A program made the position numbers and the translations under genes. Positions 1 to 14,400 of a stretch of DNA of 64,000 nucleotides are shown piece by piece. The DNA is taken from positions 107,579 to 171,578 of the forward strand of contig CH003003.1 of NCBI GenBank assembly GCA_000149265.1, written 5' to 3'. Position 1 is the first letter of the stretch, and each line of letters opens with the position of its first letter. Source of the DNA: Ciona savignyi. Its lineage: Eukaryota > Chordata > Ascidiacea > Phlebobranchia > Cionidae. The notes under the pieces are model-generated. The model saw only the letters and a program-made list of their open reading frames with translations. It was not told the DNA's origin and made no database searches.

Positions 1-17
1 GTTGTGTTTTCATCCAG

Positions 18-159
18 GATAATATTACACCCGACTAGAATTGATAGATCTGTTTATATGGTGTGCGTAAGTCAGTATGAAACGACGATGTATTTAGACT
101 TCGACACTGTGGCTGGTAAAAAATTAACACAGACCCTTGGAGGTGTTGTGTACACCTAA
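18..159 (+). CDS. C-terminal exon of an unidentified gene, truncated by the window edge
   Basis: An open frame runs from base 1 to a TAA at 157-159. A pyrimidine-rich stretch ending in CAG at 15-17 makes a good splice acceptor, so the exon probably starts at 18 with one base completing a split codon. The peptide reads like a folded protein rather than noise, including the stretches VYMVCVSQYETTMYLDFD and LGGVVYT at the very C-terminus. I do not recognise the family. A possible AATAAA polyadenylation signal lies near 380. The rest of the gene is outside the window. Confidence 0.5.
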
Positions 160-1275
160 TAAGCGGTTTTCTATACAAATCAGCAAGCGCTTACCATTTA
201 TCGCACATAGCCAGCCATGCACAATCTTTATAAGTTTAAACTTCGCAGACCACGCATGAAATTAAGAGTAAATATTGATTTTTCTGTTAGTGTAATATTC
301 GATTATAGGTTGGCAATGTTATTTTATTGGAAAGGTTATTTTCGGAAGCCAAAATGACAAGTTTTATTAAGAAATTACCCAATAAATAAGTATTCGATAG
401 GTGACGTAATGTAAAAAGCTTCGAGATTTATTTTAAAGGAGACTTTTATTCTGTAAATGCCTGCTTGCGCTTAAAAGCTGCAAGAATACCAGAACGATTC
501 GCATAATTTTCGCACCGTGGTGCACTCAATGTAGTTGGAGATCATGTTTCGCCGCAGATACTATCTTGAGTGGTCCAGGGAAGCCCAGAAGAATGAATTA
601 TTAACGCTTATCTTGCGAATTGCCACACAGCCAATAATAACCTTGCCTTGTTATAAATATGAGTGACGTTTTAAATGGACCGTCTTGACATAGCGCGTCA
701 AATAAAATTTGAAACAGCATAAGTGACTTGGCAATTACGGAAGTTTTAGCGATAAAACTTTTAATTTTAGCCGATTTTGAATAGGCAATTAGATTGTCTA
801 ATTCTAGATACTATTTTAACTTTCAACTACCGCTGTTTTGTTACAAGATTTATTCTTCTGTACAACAAAACGGAAGATTAAAATATCAATTTCCAACGTT
901 ACTGTCTTTGCGTGATTAAATCTGTTCATCGCATTGGATGTTGTTGCTTGATTGGTCAATGTATAAAATGCTTCAGACGCGAGGGTTCATCGTACTTTTA
1001 TTCAGGTAAACGAAACAAGGTAAAAGAAATAAAGTATAAAAACATAAGAAATGATAGGGACCTGGAAACATAAATTAGGGATAAATCACACCGAAATGAA
1101 AATCAGATACGATCGGTAGGTCGTTTATCAGTACCATAATAAAGAACATGAAATGTGAAATGAAATGGTTTACGTCTGCTCTACTAGATTTCATAAAATT
1201 CAATCTGCATACTGGAACAATGTGTGCAATTATAGCTATACGAAATATAAAATATTTATTGTAAATGAAAAACAG
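160..1275. other. Intergenic stretch, no gene seen
   Basis: AT-rich sequence between the 3' end of a plus-strand gene and the 3' end of the minus-strand Ig-superfamily gene. On the minus strand an AATAAA (complement at 1255-1260) lies about 15 bases past the stop codon at 1276 and is the likely polyadenylation signal of the minus-strand transcript. I see nothing else. Confidence 0.5.
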
Positions 1276-2447
1276 TTACACATTTTGAGTATCGGCTATA
1301 TTTAATTGGTCTGGTAGAAGTTGATTGTTTTGTTGTTGGGAGTGACGAAACTCTATAAACTCTTGCTTGAGAATAGCACACCTGTAAAAAATTAGGAGAT
1401 TTATTTTAAAAATAAGTGCACAAGGTTTATTTATATAAAACTTGTTTATATTAGATCAAAAGGGATATACCTTCTTTCAATGTCTTCTTTCTTTAATTGT
1501 TCTTCCATAACGTCAGAGAGATGCTAAAACAAAATTTATAACAGATTATAACGGTTGAAAGTTAAACTACAGGGTAAAATTGTTATATATTGTTTCATAA
1601 AATGAACGTGTTACCCTCTCTTTGATTGTTTTGTTGGAGCACAAACTGGAATCAGGAGATAGACCGTCAGTGAATTTACAAAGTTGTCTCCTCAACTCCT
1701 ATTAAATATTAATATGTAGCTGTATTTTATTAGGAGGAGAAAAAACTAAAACTAATTACATCCGAGACATTTGTAGGCGATTTCAAACTCTCCAAATTCT
1801 TCAAAGCTTCAAGTATCTCTGATTCCATCGCATATTCCGAATCCCACTCATAATTATCCTCCACCGAAGAATTGTCTCGCTTTGCCCTGTCACATTACGA
1901 TTTGTGAAGCAGATACTAGTGTTGTTATTAAGTCAATATGACCAAGTCACAATATTGTAAGTCAGACTTTTTGAAATTTTTAATTTAATAAAGGTAAATG
2001 GAAAATAAAATAAGTTTTTTGTACTTTGTAAAGGACTGCAGTAACTATTGTTACAATCAGTTAACAGTACACAGTATTTTGACCAAAGTGATTAACTCTA
2101 ATTAACCTAAGTCAATTCTTCAAAAAATTGAACCAAATCAAGTCTTTTTATATCGAATCTCGGGTCAACTAGGGTGTTTGTAAAATGGGAGTCCAGTCGT
2201 TGTTACAAGTTATTACAACACTGTCATATACTGCTCGGATAATTAGAATCACGGTAAAGTGTATACCTAAGTTTGCTTTTAATGTAAGAAATTCATTACC
2301 TTCCACGCTGCATACAGGGAGAAGAGATTATGGTGTCTTGTGTGATATAACCACTGCTCGATGATTCGCCTTGATAATGTGGTATTAAGGGTGGAAGGAG
2401 GGGTCCTTGACTCAGTAACAATTACTTCATTTATGCCCGGGTTGAAC
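1276..2447 (-). CDS. Four or five further 3' exons, probably the C-terminus of the IgSF9-like gene
   Basis: Exons with good splice signals: 2447-2300 (or to 2316 using an internal GTATGC donor, which restores phase), 1886-1760, 1698-1615, 1523-1471 and 1381-1276 with a TAA stop at 1276-1278. The last four are fully phase-consistent and read an acidic segment DNYEWDSEYAMESEILEAL, then a charged helical stretch EEQLKKEDIERR and a C-terminus ending in NIADTQNV. The link to the exon ending at 2472 is not in phase, so these may belong to an alternative tail of the receptor or to a small separate gene. Confidence 0.5.
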
Positions 2448-5400
2448 CTGTTGATACAAAATACGACGTTTTTATTTGTATTTCGCAAATGAAAAAGTCA
2501 AAAAACCTTTCACTGAAGTTTTAACTAAGAAATCTTTGCTTTCCGGACTCAGTACAGGTAGTGGAGTTACACACGTATGCAGTGGTTGGGGTTTCACTTC
2601 ACAAGACGGAACTTGACTAATGTTTGCAGGAAGTGTCAGTTTTTTTAACTTGGACAATCTACCAAGACTACCCCATTGATATCGGCTTGTTGTTTTCTTC
2701 TTTGAAATAATTTCCATTGAATTTTCAATTACAGGAAGAATTTCAAAACTAGGCGGTTGGCTTATTGGCATGAGAAATTCATCAGAGTGACACAAGAACT
2801 GTGTTTCGTGATTCAACGAAAAGGACTCCGCTCTCTTAATTGAACTAGCCGAAGATTCGTCTACGAGTTTTCTGGGGCTACAAGAAGATGACGTGGGCGA
2901 TGTAATACCCCCTTCGTGCAACCTCAATGACTGGTGAACATCAGAAAGTGAAATTACGGTCGGTTTCGGGATTAAATAATTTGAAGATACTTTCGTAAAA
3001 TTGTTCTGGTTTGGTTTCTCAAGTTCGTTCATAGCATGTTTTTGCGACAAGGGCATTATTGTATTATTTTGATTACTTGTGTTGTCTTTTGGGGCAATAT
3101 GGCTACTATCGTCCTGTGCAAGAATGTCTGGTGGAGAGCACAAGCGTCTTTGTCTTGGTCGATTGGTAGGACTCAATAGCGCTTCAAGTGACGAACTCAT
3201 GTCCAACTTGATATCGCTTGGTGCTTGGTTTGATCTCTGAAATTACATGTTAGGAACTAATAAAACTAACATTTAATATTATAATCATTACTGTGTTTAT
3301 TATCTTGACCAATACCGTATTAATTTAAAGGATTCATTTTAACTGGAGCCAACTTCAACTTACCCTTTGGGTTAAACAGTCTCTTTCGTTCTTCATCCTT
3401 TCCATATCACTTGGTCCTTTCCAAAACAAACTGAACATGTATTATTATGTTACATCCACACAACTTCATGCAGACAAGTTTCATGCCACCATTTCAACAT
3501 ATAACCATGCGCCAGAAACTTACCAACTGTAAGAGGTTTTTCCAGCCTTGACCTTCCAACTTCTCTTCTTAAATCCTTCATATAACGCACCTCAATGTCG
3601 CTGTTGCTGCAGTCTATCTCAAATTCCATAGGCCTCCCCTCCATATCAGGTTATGACGCAACAGGTGAGAACGTGAACCATCGAAACTGTAACTTGCTCG
3701 ACTCTTCGGTTTTCTTTGATGTAAGAATAATTCCGTATTGTCAAAGGACATTGCGTTCGAACGCAAATTTTGATGCGTTCTTTTTGGAGATGACGACATT
3801 AAAGGATTGTTGCAGTATTCAAGTTCTTCGACACCACTTGAGCGAACCTGCTCTGCTATAATGACATCATCGATTTGAATTTGTTCTTCTGCTAACGTAA
3901 ACGATACATTAGGTGGAAAATCTGAAAGCTCATCATTTTCCGTTTTGCCGACTACGCCGAAAACAAGGTCACACTTGCTCTCTGGAGTTTGCAGACGTCG
4001 TCTATCTTCGAATGATAAGTGCCGCACAAAAGAATTTGTTTTACTCCTATTTCGTTTAGTCGTATAGGCAGTGGCGGATATTGGCTGAACATATCCCTTC
4101 ACGTCGGAATACAGTCGGTTTGGCAAAGTTGCATCTGCAATGCAATAAATTGTCAAATGCAATCCAAAAACTAAGTGGAAATCTGAAAGATTTATAAAAC
4201 TGAAGAAAACATGTCCAAGTAATTCCCCAATGGTAGTAGCATTAAACAGTAAAAATAAATTCGTTTACTTTTAAATTTTTCATTAATGTTTTCCCTTGGA
4301 ATATCCTCGGCGTAAAGTAGAACGTCAACATCTGTTTTTCTTATTGGTACTGGTGAAACAAAAATGCTCTTCTCGCCGGCATCAATCAACGTGGGCTTGG
4401 GATGCAACAAAGAGCAACTTTCTAACACTGAGAAATTAAACTTTCGTTTAAAACAACATCAAAATATAGTCCTCTTATCGTCCTATAATAATATTTTTAA
4501 AAATACTGAACCAAAACAATAGTAAAGTTCGATTACAAATTTTACAGAAGCTCCTACTATGTTCATCATCTGTAGGGAATTTGTTGCTTCTGTATGACAT
4601 CACATTTCTGTTTGTGTCGTCATGAAGAGCGATGGATGACGAAGTAGGATTAAATCCATTATTTATTATTACATCGCTGGTGAAATCCTGACGTTGCACG
4701 TTGTCAGAACTGTAAAATACGAAAGAATGGATATACGAAAAAAAGGTTTACCGATATTCCAATACAGCAAAACTATGATATATAATATATATATATACAT
4801 ACCTTTTCTCTACGTTCCGTGGCGAGGCGATGGTCTGCAATGACGTAGAATCTGCATTGAAAAAAAACATTTATATTATTCTGAGGATGAAACGCTAATT
4901 TATTAACCTTTTTAAAACCTGCATTTTCAGACAATGACATAACGGTAATTGAACATTTCCTATATATTTCTAAAAAAAATGTGATACTTTCTCTTATGAT
5001 TAGTTAACACGTGTGTAATACTATATTAATTGTTGTTTAGCATCTTAGATAAGATATGATTTTTAACCTTTTGTTTTTTTCGCCGAACCAGTATCCTTTC
5101 TTTTGTAGCACCAAGCAATAAATAGTAATAAAATAATAAGGACAATTAACGATCCGACGATTGCTCCGAGTAAAACCGGGTTGTTCTCGATGCTGCCCTG
5201 CAGCGGTGAATGTGGAGGGTAGATGAGTAAGCCTGGAAAGTTCCACATAATTGCATTTAAATTAATATGATATATCAGCAATGTTACCATTACTCCTAAT
5301 ATACAAGACTGCAATTAATTACTGTTGTTAAATATGATATATTGGGAGTTTGTAACAGAATGTGCACAATTATAATGGACTTCAGCCCACATACAATTAT

Positions 5401-8400
5401 GATTAATCTACTATACCTTTGGTTGAAACGTTTAAAGATTTGCTTGGTTCGCTGTACTGTGATGATGTTACTGATATGACATGAAACTCATACAGCTCGT
5501 CTCGATATATCTTATCCGCTTCAATTATATACGATGTAACATTTCTTGGAGTAGTAGCTAATGTGTACCACTTAATGTTAAACACACTTCGTCTACTTCG
5601 CATCTCTGTAAGAGACAATAACATGTTAAAAAGACGCCCGGTTTATGCTCTTTGATAGTTCACATCTCGTGAATGGAAAGGTCAATTTATTTCAAATTGT
5701 AAGTAGATATATAAAATCAATTTGGAAAACACAATTGGACCAAAAACTCAATTTATCCAACTTTTCAGTCGAGTCGGCTTATCTTTATGACGCCGTACCG
5801 ATCAGTTTAAAATTTATTTAACAATTTTATGTATAAATTTTGTTATCATAAGCTACAGCCAAATGCGTAAATAAATTAAAACCGCTAAGCACGACTTTGT
5901 TTTAGCTTTTACCACAAAAATTAAAACAACTTTTGTTTACCATTGCTGCCAGAAGATATTGTAGAAGATATTTGTTCAGCAAGACGCCTGTATTCAATTA
6001 AATAACCAAGAAGCTGGTCATATTCCACCGCCTTTCGCCAAGCTAGTACAATTTTCCCGTCCTCTGATATCTGTGATCTCAACTGAGAGGGCGGTGGAAC
6101 ATACACCGGTCGTGGAGGGACGAGAGGTGTTGTTTCTGTAGATTAAACATCTCTGTAAGCCAAATATAGTATGTTTTATATATATTGATCTTGTGTTAAC
6201 AATTTGGTTACAAAATCTAGGAATATTAAAACTATTTTTACAACACACGGAAGTTTATGGAAAGATTAAGATTAACAAAAACAGAAAAGAATAGTTTTCA
6301 TAAATAAACCTTTCGTACCTTTCGTACTCATCCAAACATATTAATGCTTATAGAGTATAAAAAATACTCACCTCTGGTTTTAGCAGTTATGGTGTCGCTA
6401 AAAGGTCCCTTTCCTTTCTGATTTTCCGGAATTACGGAAAACTGATATAATGTGGCCGATATTAAGTTTCGGACCACTGTCCCATCTCCGTTCTTTATCG
6501 ACACTGTCATCCACGTGTGGTCTCCTTGGTCGACGCGTTTATACCTTTTGAAATTGATAATAATTTTAGGTTTAATAAATAAGGTTTAAAAGGGGGTGTA
6601 TAAAGTAAAATAATGAAAAATATTTTAAGAATCATTTCACAGAAGTATTTACGAATCTAGAATTTTAATTTTTCATTAAAGTCAGTGGTTCTCAACGGGG
6701 GAGGAATTTGTGCATTTTATACTTTGTATAATATGACACTACAGGGAGATTTTTTGAAATTGTTGATAGATGACATTTGTTATTAGAACTATAGGACTAT
6801 ATGCACAACACAAAGTGGTTTAGCAGAAATAATATGCAGTTTAAATAAATCATCTCTGAATATGTGTATTTCCTTATTACGTCTAGTAATGACTCAAATT
6901 GTGGTTACTTTATACAGTAGGGAAGGAATAAAAAAAATTAAAATAGCCAAAGGAAGGCATGCAACAAAAAAGGTTGAGAAACACCGATTTATATGGTATT
7001 TTTTATTTAAGTTTATGTAAGTGTGAAAAATGTCTCAAAACACTGGGTTGTTATAAACTAAACTGAGACGTGAAACTATAAAACAAATATATCAATGGCC
7101 CTTAAGTAGGGGCTTGTGAAATAATATGCAACCATAGAAATCCCAAGTATATATTCTCATATATATTAGCCTAGATGTTTACATAGTCTAGTGTTATATT
7201 CAATCCAGAAAAATACGCTACGAAACTAAGTCTTCAAACTAAAGTGTAACATCTGGGGAAAGCTTGAAGGAACAATATACTACTTTGAAACCGGGGAATT
7301 TCAATATCAAGTATTCTTATTAATTTGAATAGTTGGAAGTTTATTTATTTCGTTAGCGCAATAGCGAATATGCATCACGTCGATTTGATTTTAATAGTAA
7401 AAGACGACCAAGGGTATGATTGTAAATGAAATAAAACGATTATACATAACCTTTGATATTTTATTATTGTTTTAAAAGTGCATAACTATGGCTACACATG
7501 TAGAATGTAGTTTTTTTGTTTAACCGTTAGACCGTTTTACAAAAATGTACACTAATATTATTTCTATTGTATTATTACTTACCACAGTGTAAAGTATTGA
7601 GGGAAACCACCGTTGTACCCAGGAGTCCACCTGACTTGCACCGATGAATCTCCAAGCGCATGCGCAGTGAAGTTATTTACGGCGTGTGGAGTAGTGTCTG
7701 TAAATAACAAATAAAGTTTATACACGTTATCCGATATATTGTTTCAAATACATCTGTTTAACTACTTTGAAGTTCTTCGTCATTATATACATCGCGACGG
7801 ACCGTTAGCCGAACGGTGGTGCAATCAAAACTTGCCATCGTCTGATCACTTGTTGTCCAAGTGCAAGGACTACCTGACTTGCGAATAGAGTCGTTTTCTT
7901 GGTTTTACAAAAAGGGTAATAATGTCCCCATCGTGTAGTCAATACACTGTAATAGCTGTGGTAACCGGAAAATGTACGTAAAATTTTCCGACTCCCGTAC
8001 TACAAAGTCTCTTGCGTTCTCCATTTTTGGTGATAAAGATTTGTGTCATATCTCACAGCATACTTTTTACAAAGACCATAACATCAGAAGTGACATCAGC
8101 GACGGGATTTGAGAGAACACATTGCCAAACTCCATGATGTGATTTTCTTAATGAAGCAATACTTAAGTTTCCTCCGTCGACACAAAACTTTGGTGCAAAA
8201 CCAGGAGAAAGCTAAAAAAAGTGACATATCATTAATCTCTAATGTATTTGTGGTTTGCCATTTATAGAATTTTACCTTTCGCCACGATATGGCTGGGAAA
8301 GGGTCACCGTTGCCTGCGCACGGAATTGACAATGTGGTGCCTATAACATTTTCATAAATGGATTCCGGACTGGTTGTGAACACAGGTGGGTCTCTGATCA

Positions 8401-11400
8401 GAACTCTGGTGGGTGGTGATCTCCCTACAGTACCCACAATATTGATGGGGGTGCAGGTGTACTCTCCAGCGTCACGATGATCAACAGAGTGTATGATGAG
8501 GCTACCGTTGCCATCAGTAGAAAAACGAGGGTTCTGAAAGTGGCGTTTTGATATAAAAGTTAAAAAAAGCCGTGATTTAATTTAAAAGGCTCTTAAAGTT
8601 GTTTCTTTCAGATTGAATAAGAGAACATCCTTGTAGAAATCAATAGAACATATATGGTAAAGTGGATTTGTTTCTTATGTGGTAGAAAACCATTTTATCG
8701 TAAGGATTAAATGCAAAAATGTTTAATAATTTAACAACTACATTGTATTATTGCGGGGGAGATAGAAGTAGACAATTGTTATCTCACTCTTGCTCTGCTG
8801 TACTAAGCACTTTAGCAGTTTTATTCATCAGAAATTCAAAACATCTTCAGCTCTAAGCTTCTATTAAACTATAACAACGATTGACGATATTTGGCGATAA
8901 AAGTATATAACCTTCCACTTCTATTATAGTATAAACTTCAATTACCATAAAAATGTTTCAAAAGCAATAGCCTTTCCATGATTCAACTCTAACTAATTTA
9001 GAGTTATTACCTGTTGAACACGCAGGTTGTTTCCATCTTTTTCCCAGCTAATAGAATTTAAAGGAGGTTCAGCAATGGCGGGACAATATAGCTTCAATGG
9101 TAGGGAAATCCCCGCATATGCGACCGGTAACATCTGGTTAACTCGGGCTCGAACTGAAATGTGTGTTATGTTACCAAGTTGTTAAACACAACGAGTTGAG
9201 TATATTAGCTGGCTTGAAATAACCGATACAAGAATGCAACATGTAACATTTTGACTTGTGGTATACGTAATCTGATTAAAAATGGAAAAAGTAAAACTGT
9301 CCCACTATAAATTGCTGCGGGCAATATTGGTCTTCAGCTTTGTATAAATATTTTATTCCCATGTGACATCTCACTTTCGGGGCGACAGGGAAAGAACGGT
9401 TATGAGATATCTCTTCGTAAGATTCCACGTAGTACGTAAGGGTGAGTTTAAAGTTACCACATAATTTCATAAGTGCGATTACGGTTACAATAAAATAAAT
9501 TGTAGATTTATAACCGTAATGCATATAAATGGTAGCGATGTGTTCTTTAATAAATTAAACAAGATACAGACTACGGCAATTTAATTAAACTGTATTGACA
9601 CATTCATCATCAGTTACTAATGACTTACATTCCACTGTAAGAGTTGCAGTAGCTCTTATTGGTGGACCGTAACCATTGCTTGCCTCACACGTGACGCTAC
9701 CTTTGTCCGACAATATGACGTCATAAATATATAGAGTTTGATCATCGAGTATATTATACCGACGTTTGATCGCTTTCGAAGAACTGACTTCGACATTCTT
9801 GTGCAGCCATCTATACGAATGGATACATTTCCGTCAATTTATGTATTATTCATCGCCGTCGTTTAGAACCACTTTTGAATTAAAGTTATACTGTTTTTTT
9901 ATCATAAAAGTTCTGAAAAAATTGAAATGGTTAAATATACCTGTAAGATATGTTTGCGGGATAGCCCTTTGCTCTGCACGAAAACAGAGCAGTGCCCGAT
10001 TCCTTGGTCGTAAAATCGTCGGGTGAAACAACAAATATGGGAGGCGCTGAAATTCAATGGCCATAAAATACGTTTTAACAAATCTTTGCTTCAATTTACC
10101 TGATACATATACAATGGTGGAGTGTTGTACCTGACCCTGGACACTTTGCGCACGGCACGTATATCTACCGCTGTGAGAGCGACGCAATGAGGAAACTCGA
10201 AGCTCGCCGTTATTTAATCGAAACCCCTCCTGGAGATTACCATATAGCAATGTAATAATACATTTATACAATTTTATAAGATTCAACACAATTGTAGCCT
10301 ACATTCCTATAATCTAAAAGAGAAGATCCTTTTTATATATGGAATACCACAATAGACACAACGCAAAAAGTACATCTAAGATGCGTATAATGCTCAGAGT
10401 GTTTTATTGTTCAAGCGTTTACTAACATGTCCATCTCTGATTGACCAGTCATCTTTCGTCCACGTAATTACCGGTTCCGGTACGCCATTTGCTAAACACC
10501 GAAGAAGTAGAGCGCTCCCTTCTTTACCATATTCGGAGGCGGGTGGAGTGACAACCAGAGTAGGTGGTGCTGCGGGTAAAAACGTGAAGTAAGAAACACA
10601 GCGAAAGTGGATTTCAACCGAGCAGCGAATGCAAATACAAGCTCGTTAATCGTGTCGTGACCTGGTAACGGAACATCAATAATACTAATAACTCCTGTAC
10701 AACATCGTTACGGATTATGTTCGCCTTTATCGATTAAAGACTTATATTGCCTAAATGCATATCGGTCAAAGAGATGTAGATGTATGTACGCTTATTTCGC
10801 CTGTTTTACCAACGACACAGTGTGTAACTGTATTCGATTTGATTTAAGTTTGTACGACAAAAAAAGTGTGTAGACCCGTATTTTTAATTAAAAATTGACA
10901 AATTGGTTTTCCCATATAGAATATTTTACTAAAATGTATGCTAGAAGCGAGAGTGCGGGGGCTGCGTTCCATCATGCTGTCACCTACACAACTTCTATGG
11001 CTGTGTGGGCAATGAACCACATCTTGGTTGCCATGGTCACAAGTTTGAAATTGTTTACTGCTTTCTAATTGGACAACTTTCGTATGGGGTTTAAAGCACC
11101 AGATATGATCCCCGAAGTTTGGGTGCTTGCAAGTAAACCGAATTCCTGCTCCGTGCTATAGCGGACCGTTGAAATCAAATAAATCCAGATTAATTAATCT
11201 ATGCAAATAAAACTGCGACTCGATTAATATTAATTGATTGCAATCATACGCTTCGACCTACCACAAGTTAATCCAGATCAAATATAAATCTTTTAATCCG
11301 ATTTATTTATACTAAACATTGTACACCGTACACAACGTTCATGCACGGATACAGATCAATTAACGGTTTATCAGATCAAAGTATCATCAATACCAAACCT

Positions 11401-14400
11401 TAAAACATTTTACAATTTTTCATATATATATATATATATATATATATTTAGTACAAAAAATAGAAAAATATTTTAAACTATAGATATGTATAGTAAGTAA
11501 CGTATCAATATATATATTTCTATTAATTATCTTATCGCTGTTCCTTATTTAAAGATTTAGTTTCGTTTCTCAACATATCTTTTTGCACTTTGTAAGAGAG
11601 TCACTTAATTTTATTGATCATTAAACAAACATGGTTTAATTTAATCAAATATTTGAATTAAATTAAAAGCGTTTACGTTACCTCCTTGGAGAGACGCGTG
11701 TGCGCTTAATGAGAGCAGATTTACCACTAAAAAGTTAGAAATGACAGCGATTAAGTGTTTCTTGCATTCAGATTGACATTTTACATCACCATTATTAAAC
11801 ATTATGAAAACGCTTTCATGGTGAAACAAAACACCTGATCTACAGAAAATTAAAATAAAGATAAACATTTAGCTATACAATAGCCTATCCGTACAAAATT
11901 AGGTTCCAAATCTGACTTTCACGCAGAAGCACATACTAAGCTAACTGTACATCTCAGCTTACTCTGCAGAACTGGCATGACGAACAATCGCCGCGCTGCC
12001 GACAGTGCCAATTTTTTTCTTCAAATATGGTTCAATAATGCTTGACAGACAAGTGATAGCGACTAAGCATGGATCGAAGTCGATCAACGTTATTAGAATT
12101 CCCGATTATCGGTACTGAGCTAAGGCTAAAAGCTCATGACCGAATACTAATAAAAATAGTATGATTTATCAACTTGATTATTGACAATATTTCGAAAGTG
12201 CTACAAATAATTCATTATTACAATATATATTTAAGTTTAGGAATACTGATTCCGGCTTCCCAAATATATTAAGTAGTTTAAGAATAAATTTAAAATTAGT
12301 CTTTATTAAATATTGACAGCACTTTTTGCAAATGGCTTTACTATGTCGCTAGAAATGGGCTGTTGACTATATATATATATTTAACTTATTGCCAGTGCCT
12401 CTGGCGTTACCCGATCTATTTTAAACCAAGGTTTATTTTAACAATAATAAGTTACACGATACATATACAAACAAGTCGAATAGAACTAGCGAAATTAACA
12501 GCACATCTAACACACGGATACTTAAACCGCCGTGTTATAGACATTTATAAATTACTTATAAGACTATCCACTGCTCTAACCAGAAAGCACGTTAGAAAGC
12601 ACAATTGCCAAGACTGGTAATAAACCGAATCTGCTCTTACAGGCGCTCAATGCTAATTTATTTAAACGGCTACATTTAATCCTGAATCCAACGTTGTAAT
12701 TCACTCGATGAAAAGGATACGCTCCCGGAATATCGACTGCAGAGCGCTGCCACGATGCTAATTAAAGATTGGGCTACAGCGAGGAAGTGGTCAGCTATTT
12801 AATTAAAAGCAGCCTTGCACTACTTTACTGCACTTAGGTTTGGACTTTAACATAAAGGCTTTATTCTATAAGGCCGCTTTTCCTAAAAATAAATATTGCG
12901 GGAATTGTAAAAATACTAAGTTCAATATTTAGATCTTTATTCTGTTTAAGTCTAGATCACGCGGCCTTCTGTATACACCACCGTACGACTTGTTTTCTGG
13001 CATTCATAAAATCAAAAGTTTCATACATAAATTGACAGATATGATATAAAACCAAATCATGCCAACTATACAACCAAACCATACCAATATTTATTTTTTA
13101 GACCCAATGAAAGCTGACTCAACACTGCCTAAAAGCAAACGGTAAAGAGATGACCCCGTTCCGCTTCGTTGGTACAGTTTTTCCTTGTAATCACAAACAC
13201 TCAATAAATGTTGTGATTCGTACTTCTCAAAATAAACAAATGTTTGTGATCTAGCAACAAATCAGATGCAGAAATACTAAATTTGAGCATTCAAAAGTTT
13301 CTTTAACAATTCATGATAATTTATTTTTAAGGGGCAAAAAATTTCGAACAACTTATGGTCGTTTTACCAATAGCGTTTTTGTATAGAATTGATTGATATC
13401 TGTATCGGTCGAGCGATCGTACACGGTCGATGATACACACCATAAAAATCAGACGAGGTGTGCGCCATTTGCAATAGTGATAACTCCATAATCCTTACTG
13501 GCGGTCAAACAACAAATTTAATCTCCAATTGTTGTTTGTAGATATACGCTCTTTAACATGTTGGATTACAATGTGGGCATAAAGCATTAGCTGGAGGCAA
13601 GAGTGCAACAATGACACAAGAAACATTTTGTTTAAAGGTTATTATCCAGAGTGAATGCTTGTATATTTAAAATGGCAAATGACCTTGGTGTTTGTACCGC
13701 ACGTCAAACTAATAACTAATATATATATAAAATATATGATACAAGATATTAAGTACCGCGAAATGAGCGTTGAACGTGTGACGAAGATGAAATAGGTCAT
13801 GACGTATATACCACCTCACATGTAACAACGAAAAAAAACTAGTCGATATTTTAATTAATTTTGTCGTTATGTTCAATGTCTTTATGTTTTATTAAGTAAT
13901 TTATTTTACCTATAAAAGAAAAAAAAGAGAAACAAATCCTATACCAAGTTGCATTAAAAAGAAAAAAAGAAAACTTTACGCGGCCACGAACGGTCAACAA
14001 ACAACGTATATACGTATTTTGTAAGAAAACATGCCTTAAATTATCGAATTACCTGTTAAAACAAAGGTCCCAACTATAGCCAGATAAGATCGTATAGACC
14101 TACGTTTTTGGAACAATCGGACCATCATGCATATTTGTATAACGCCATTTAGGTTATACCCTTTTTGGTTGCATTAGTAATAGCCAGCCATCATGTTTGC
14201 TGATAACATAGGCATTTTATCCCTGGTAAAAATCTTTCTGTTATGTGTAAAAACGCCGATTATTCTAGACAGAGTGATCACTTGGCTTTCCACCAACACA
14301 AACCAAATTTATACACTTTACCAAACCTTTTACCTCCCACCTAAAGAATATTGAACAGAACAACTTCAGAATATAGCTATCAGTGATAAACTGTCATGAA

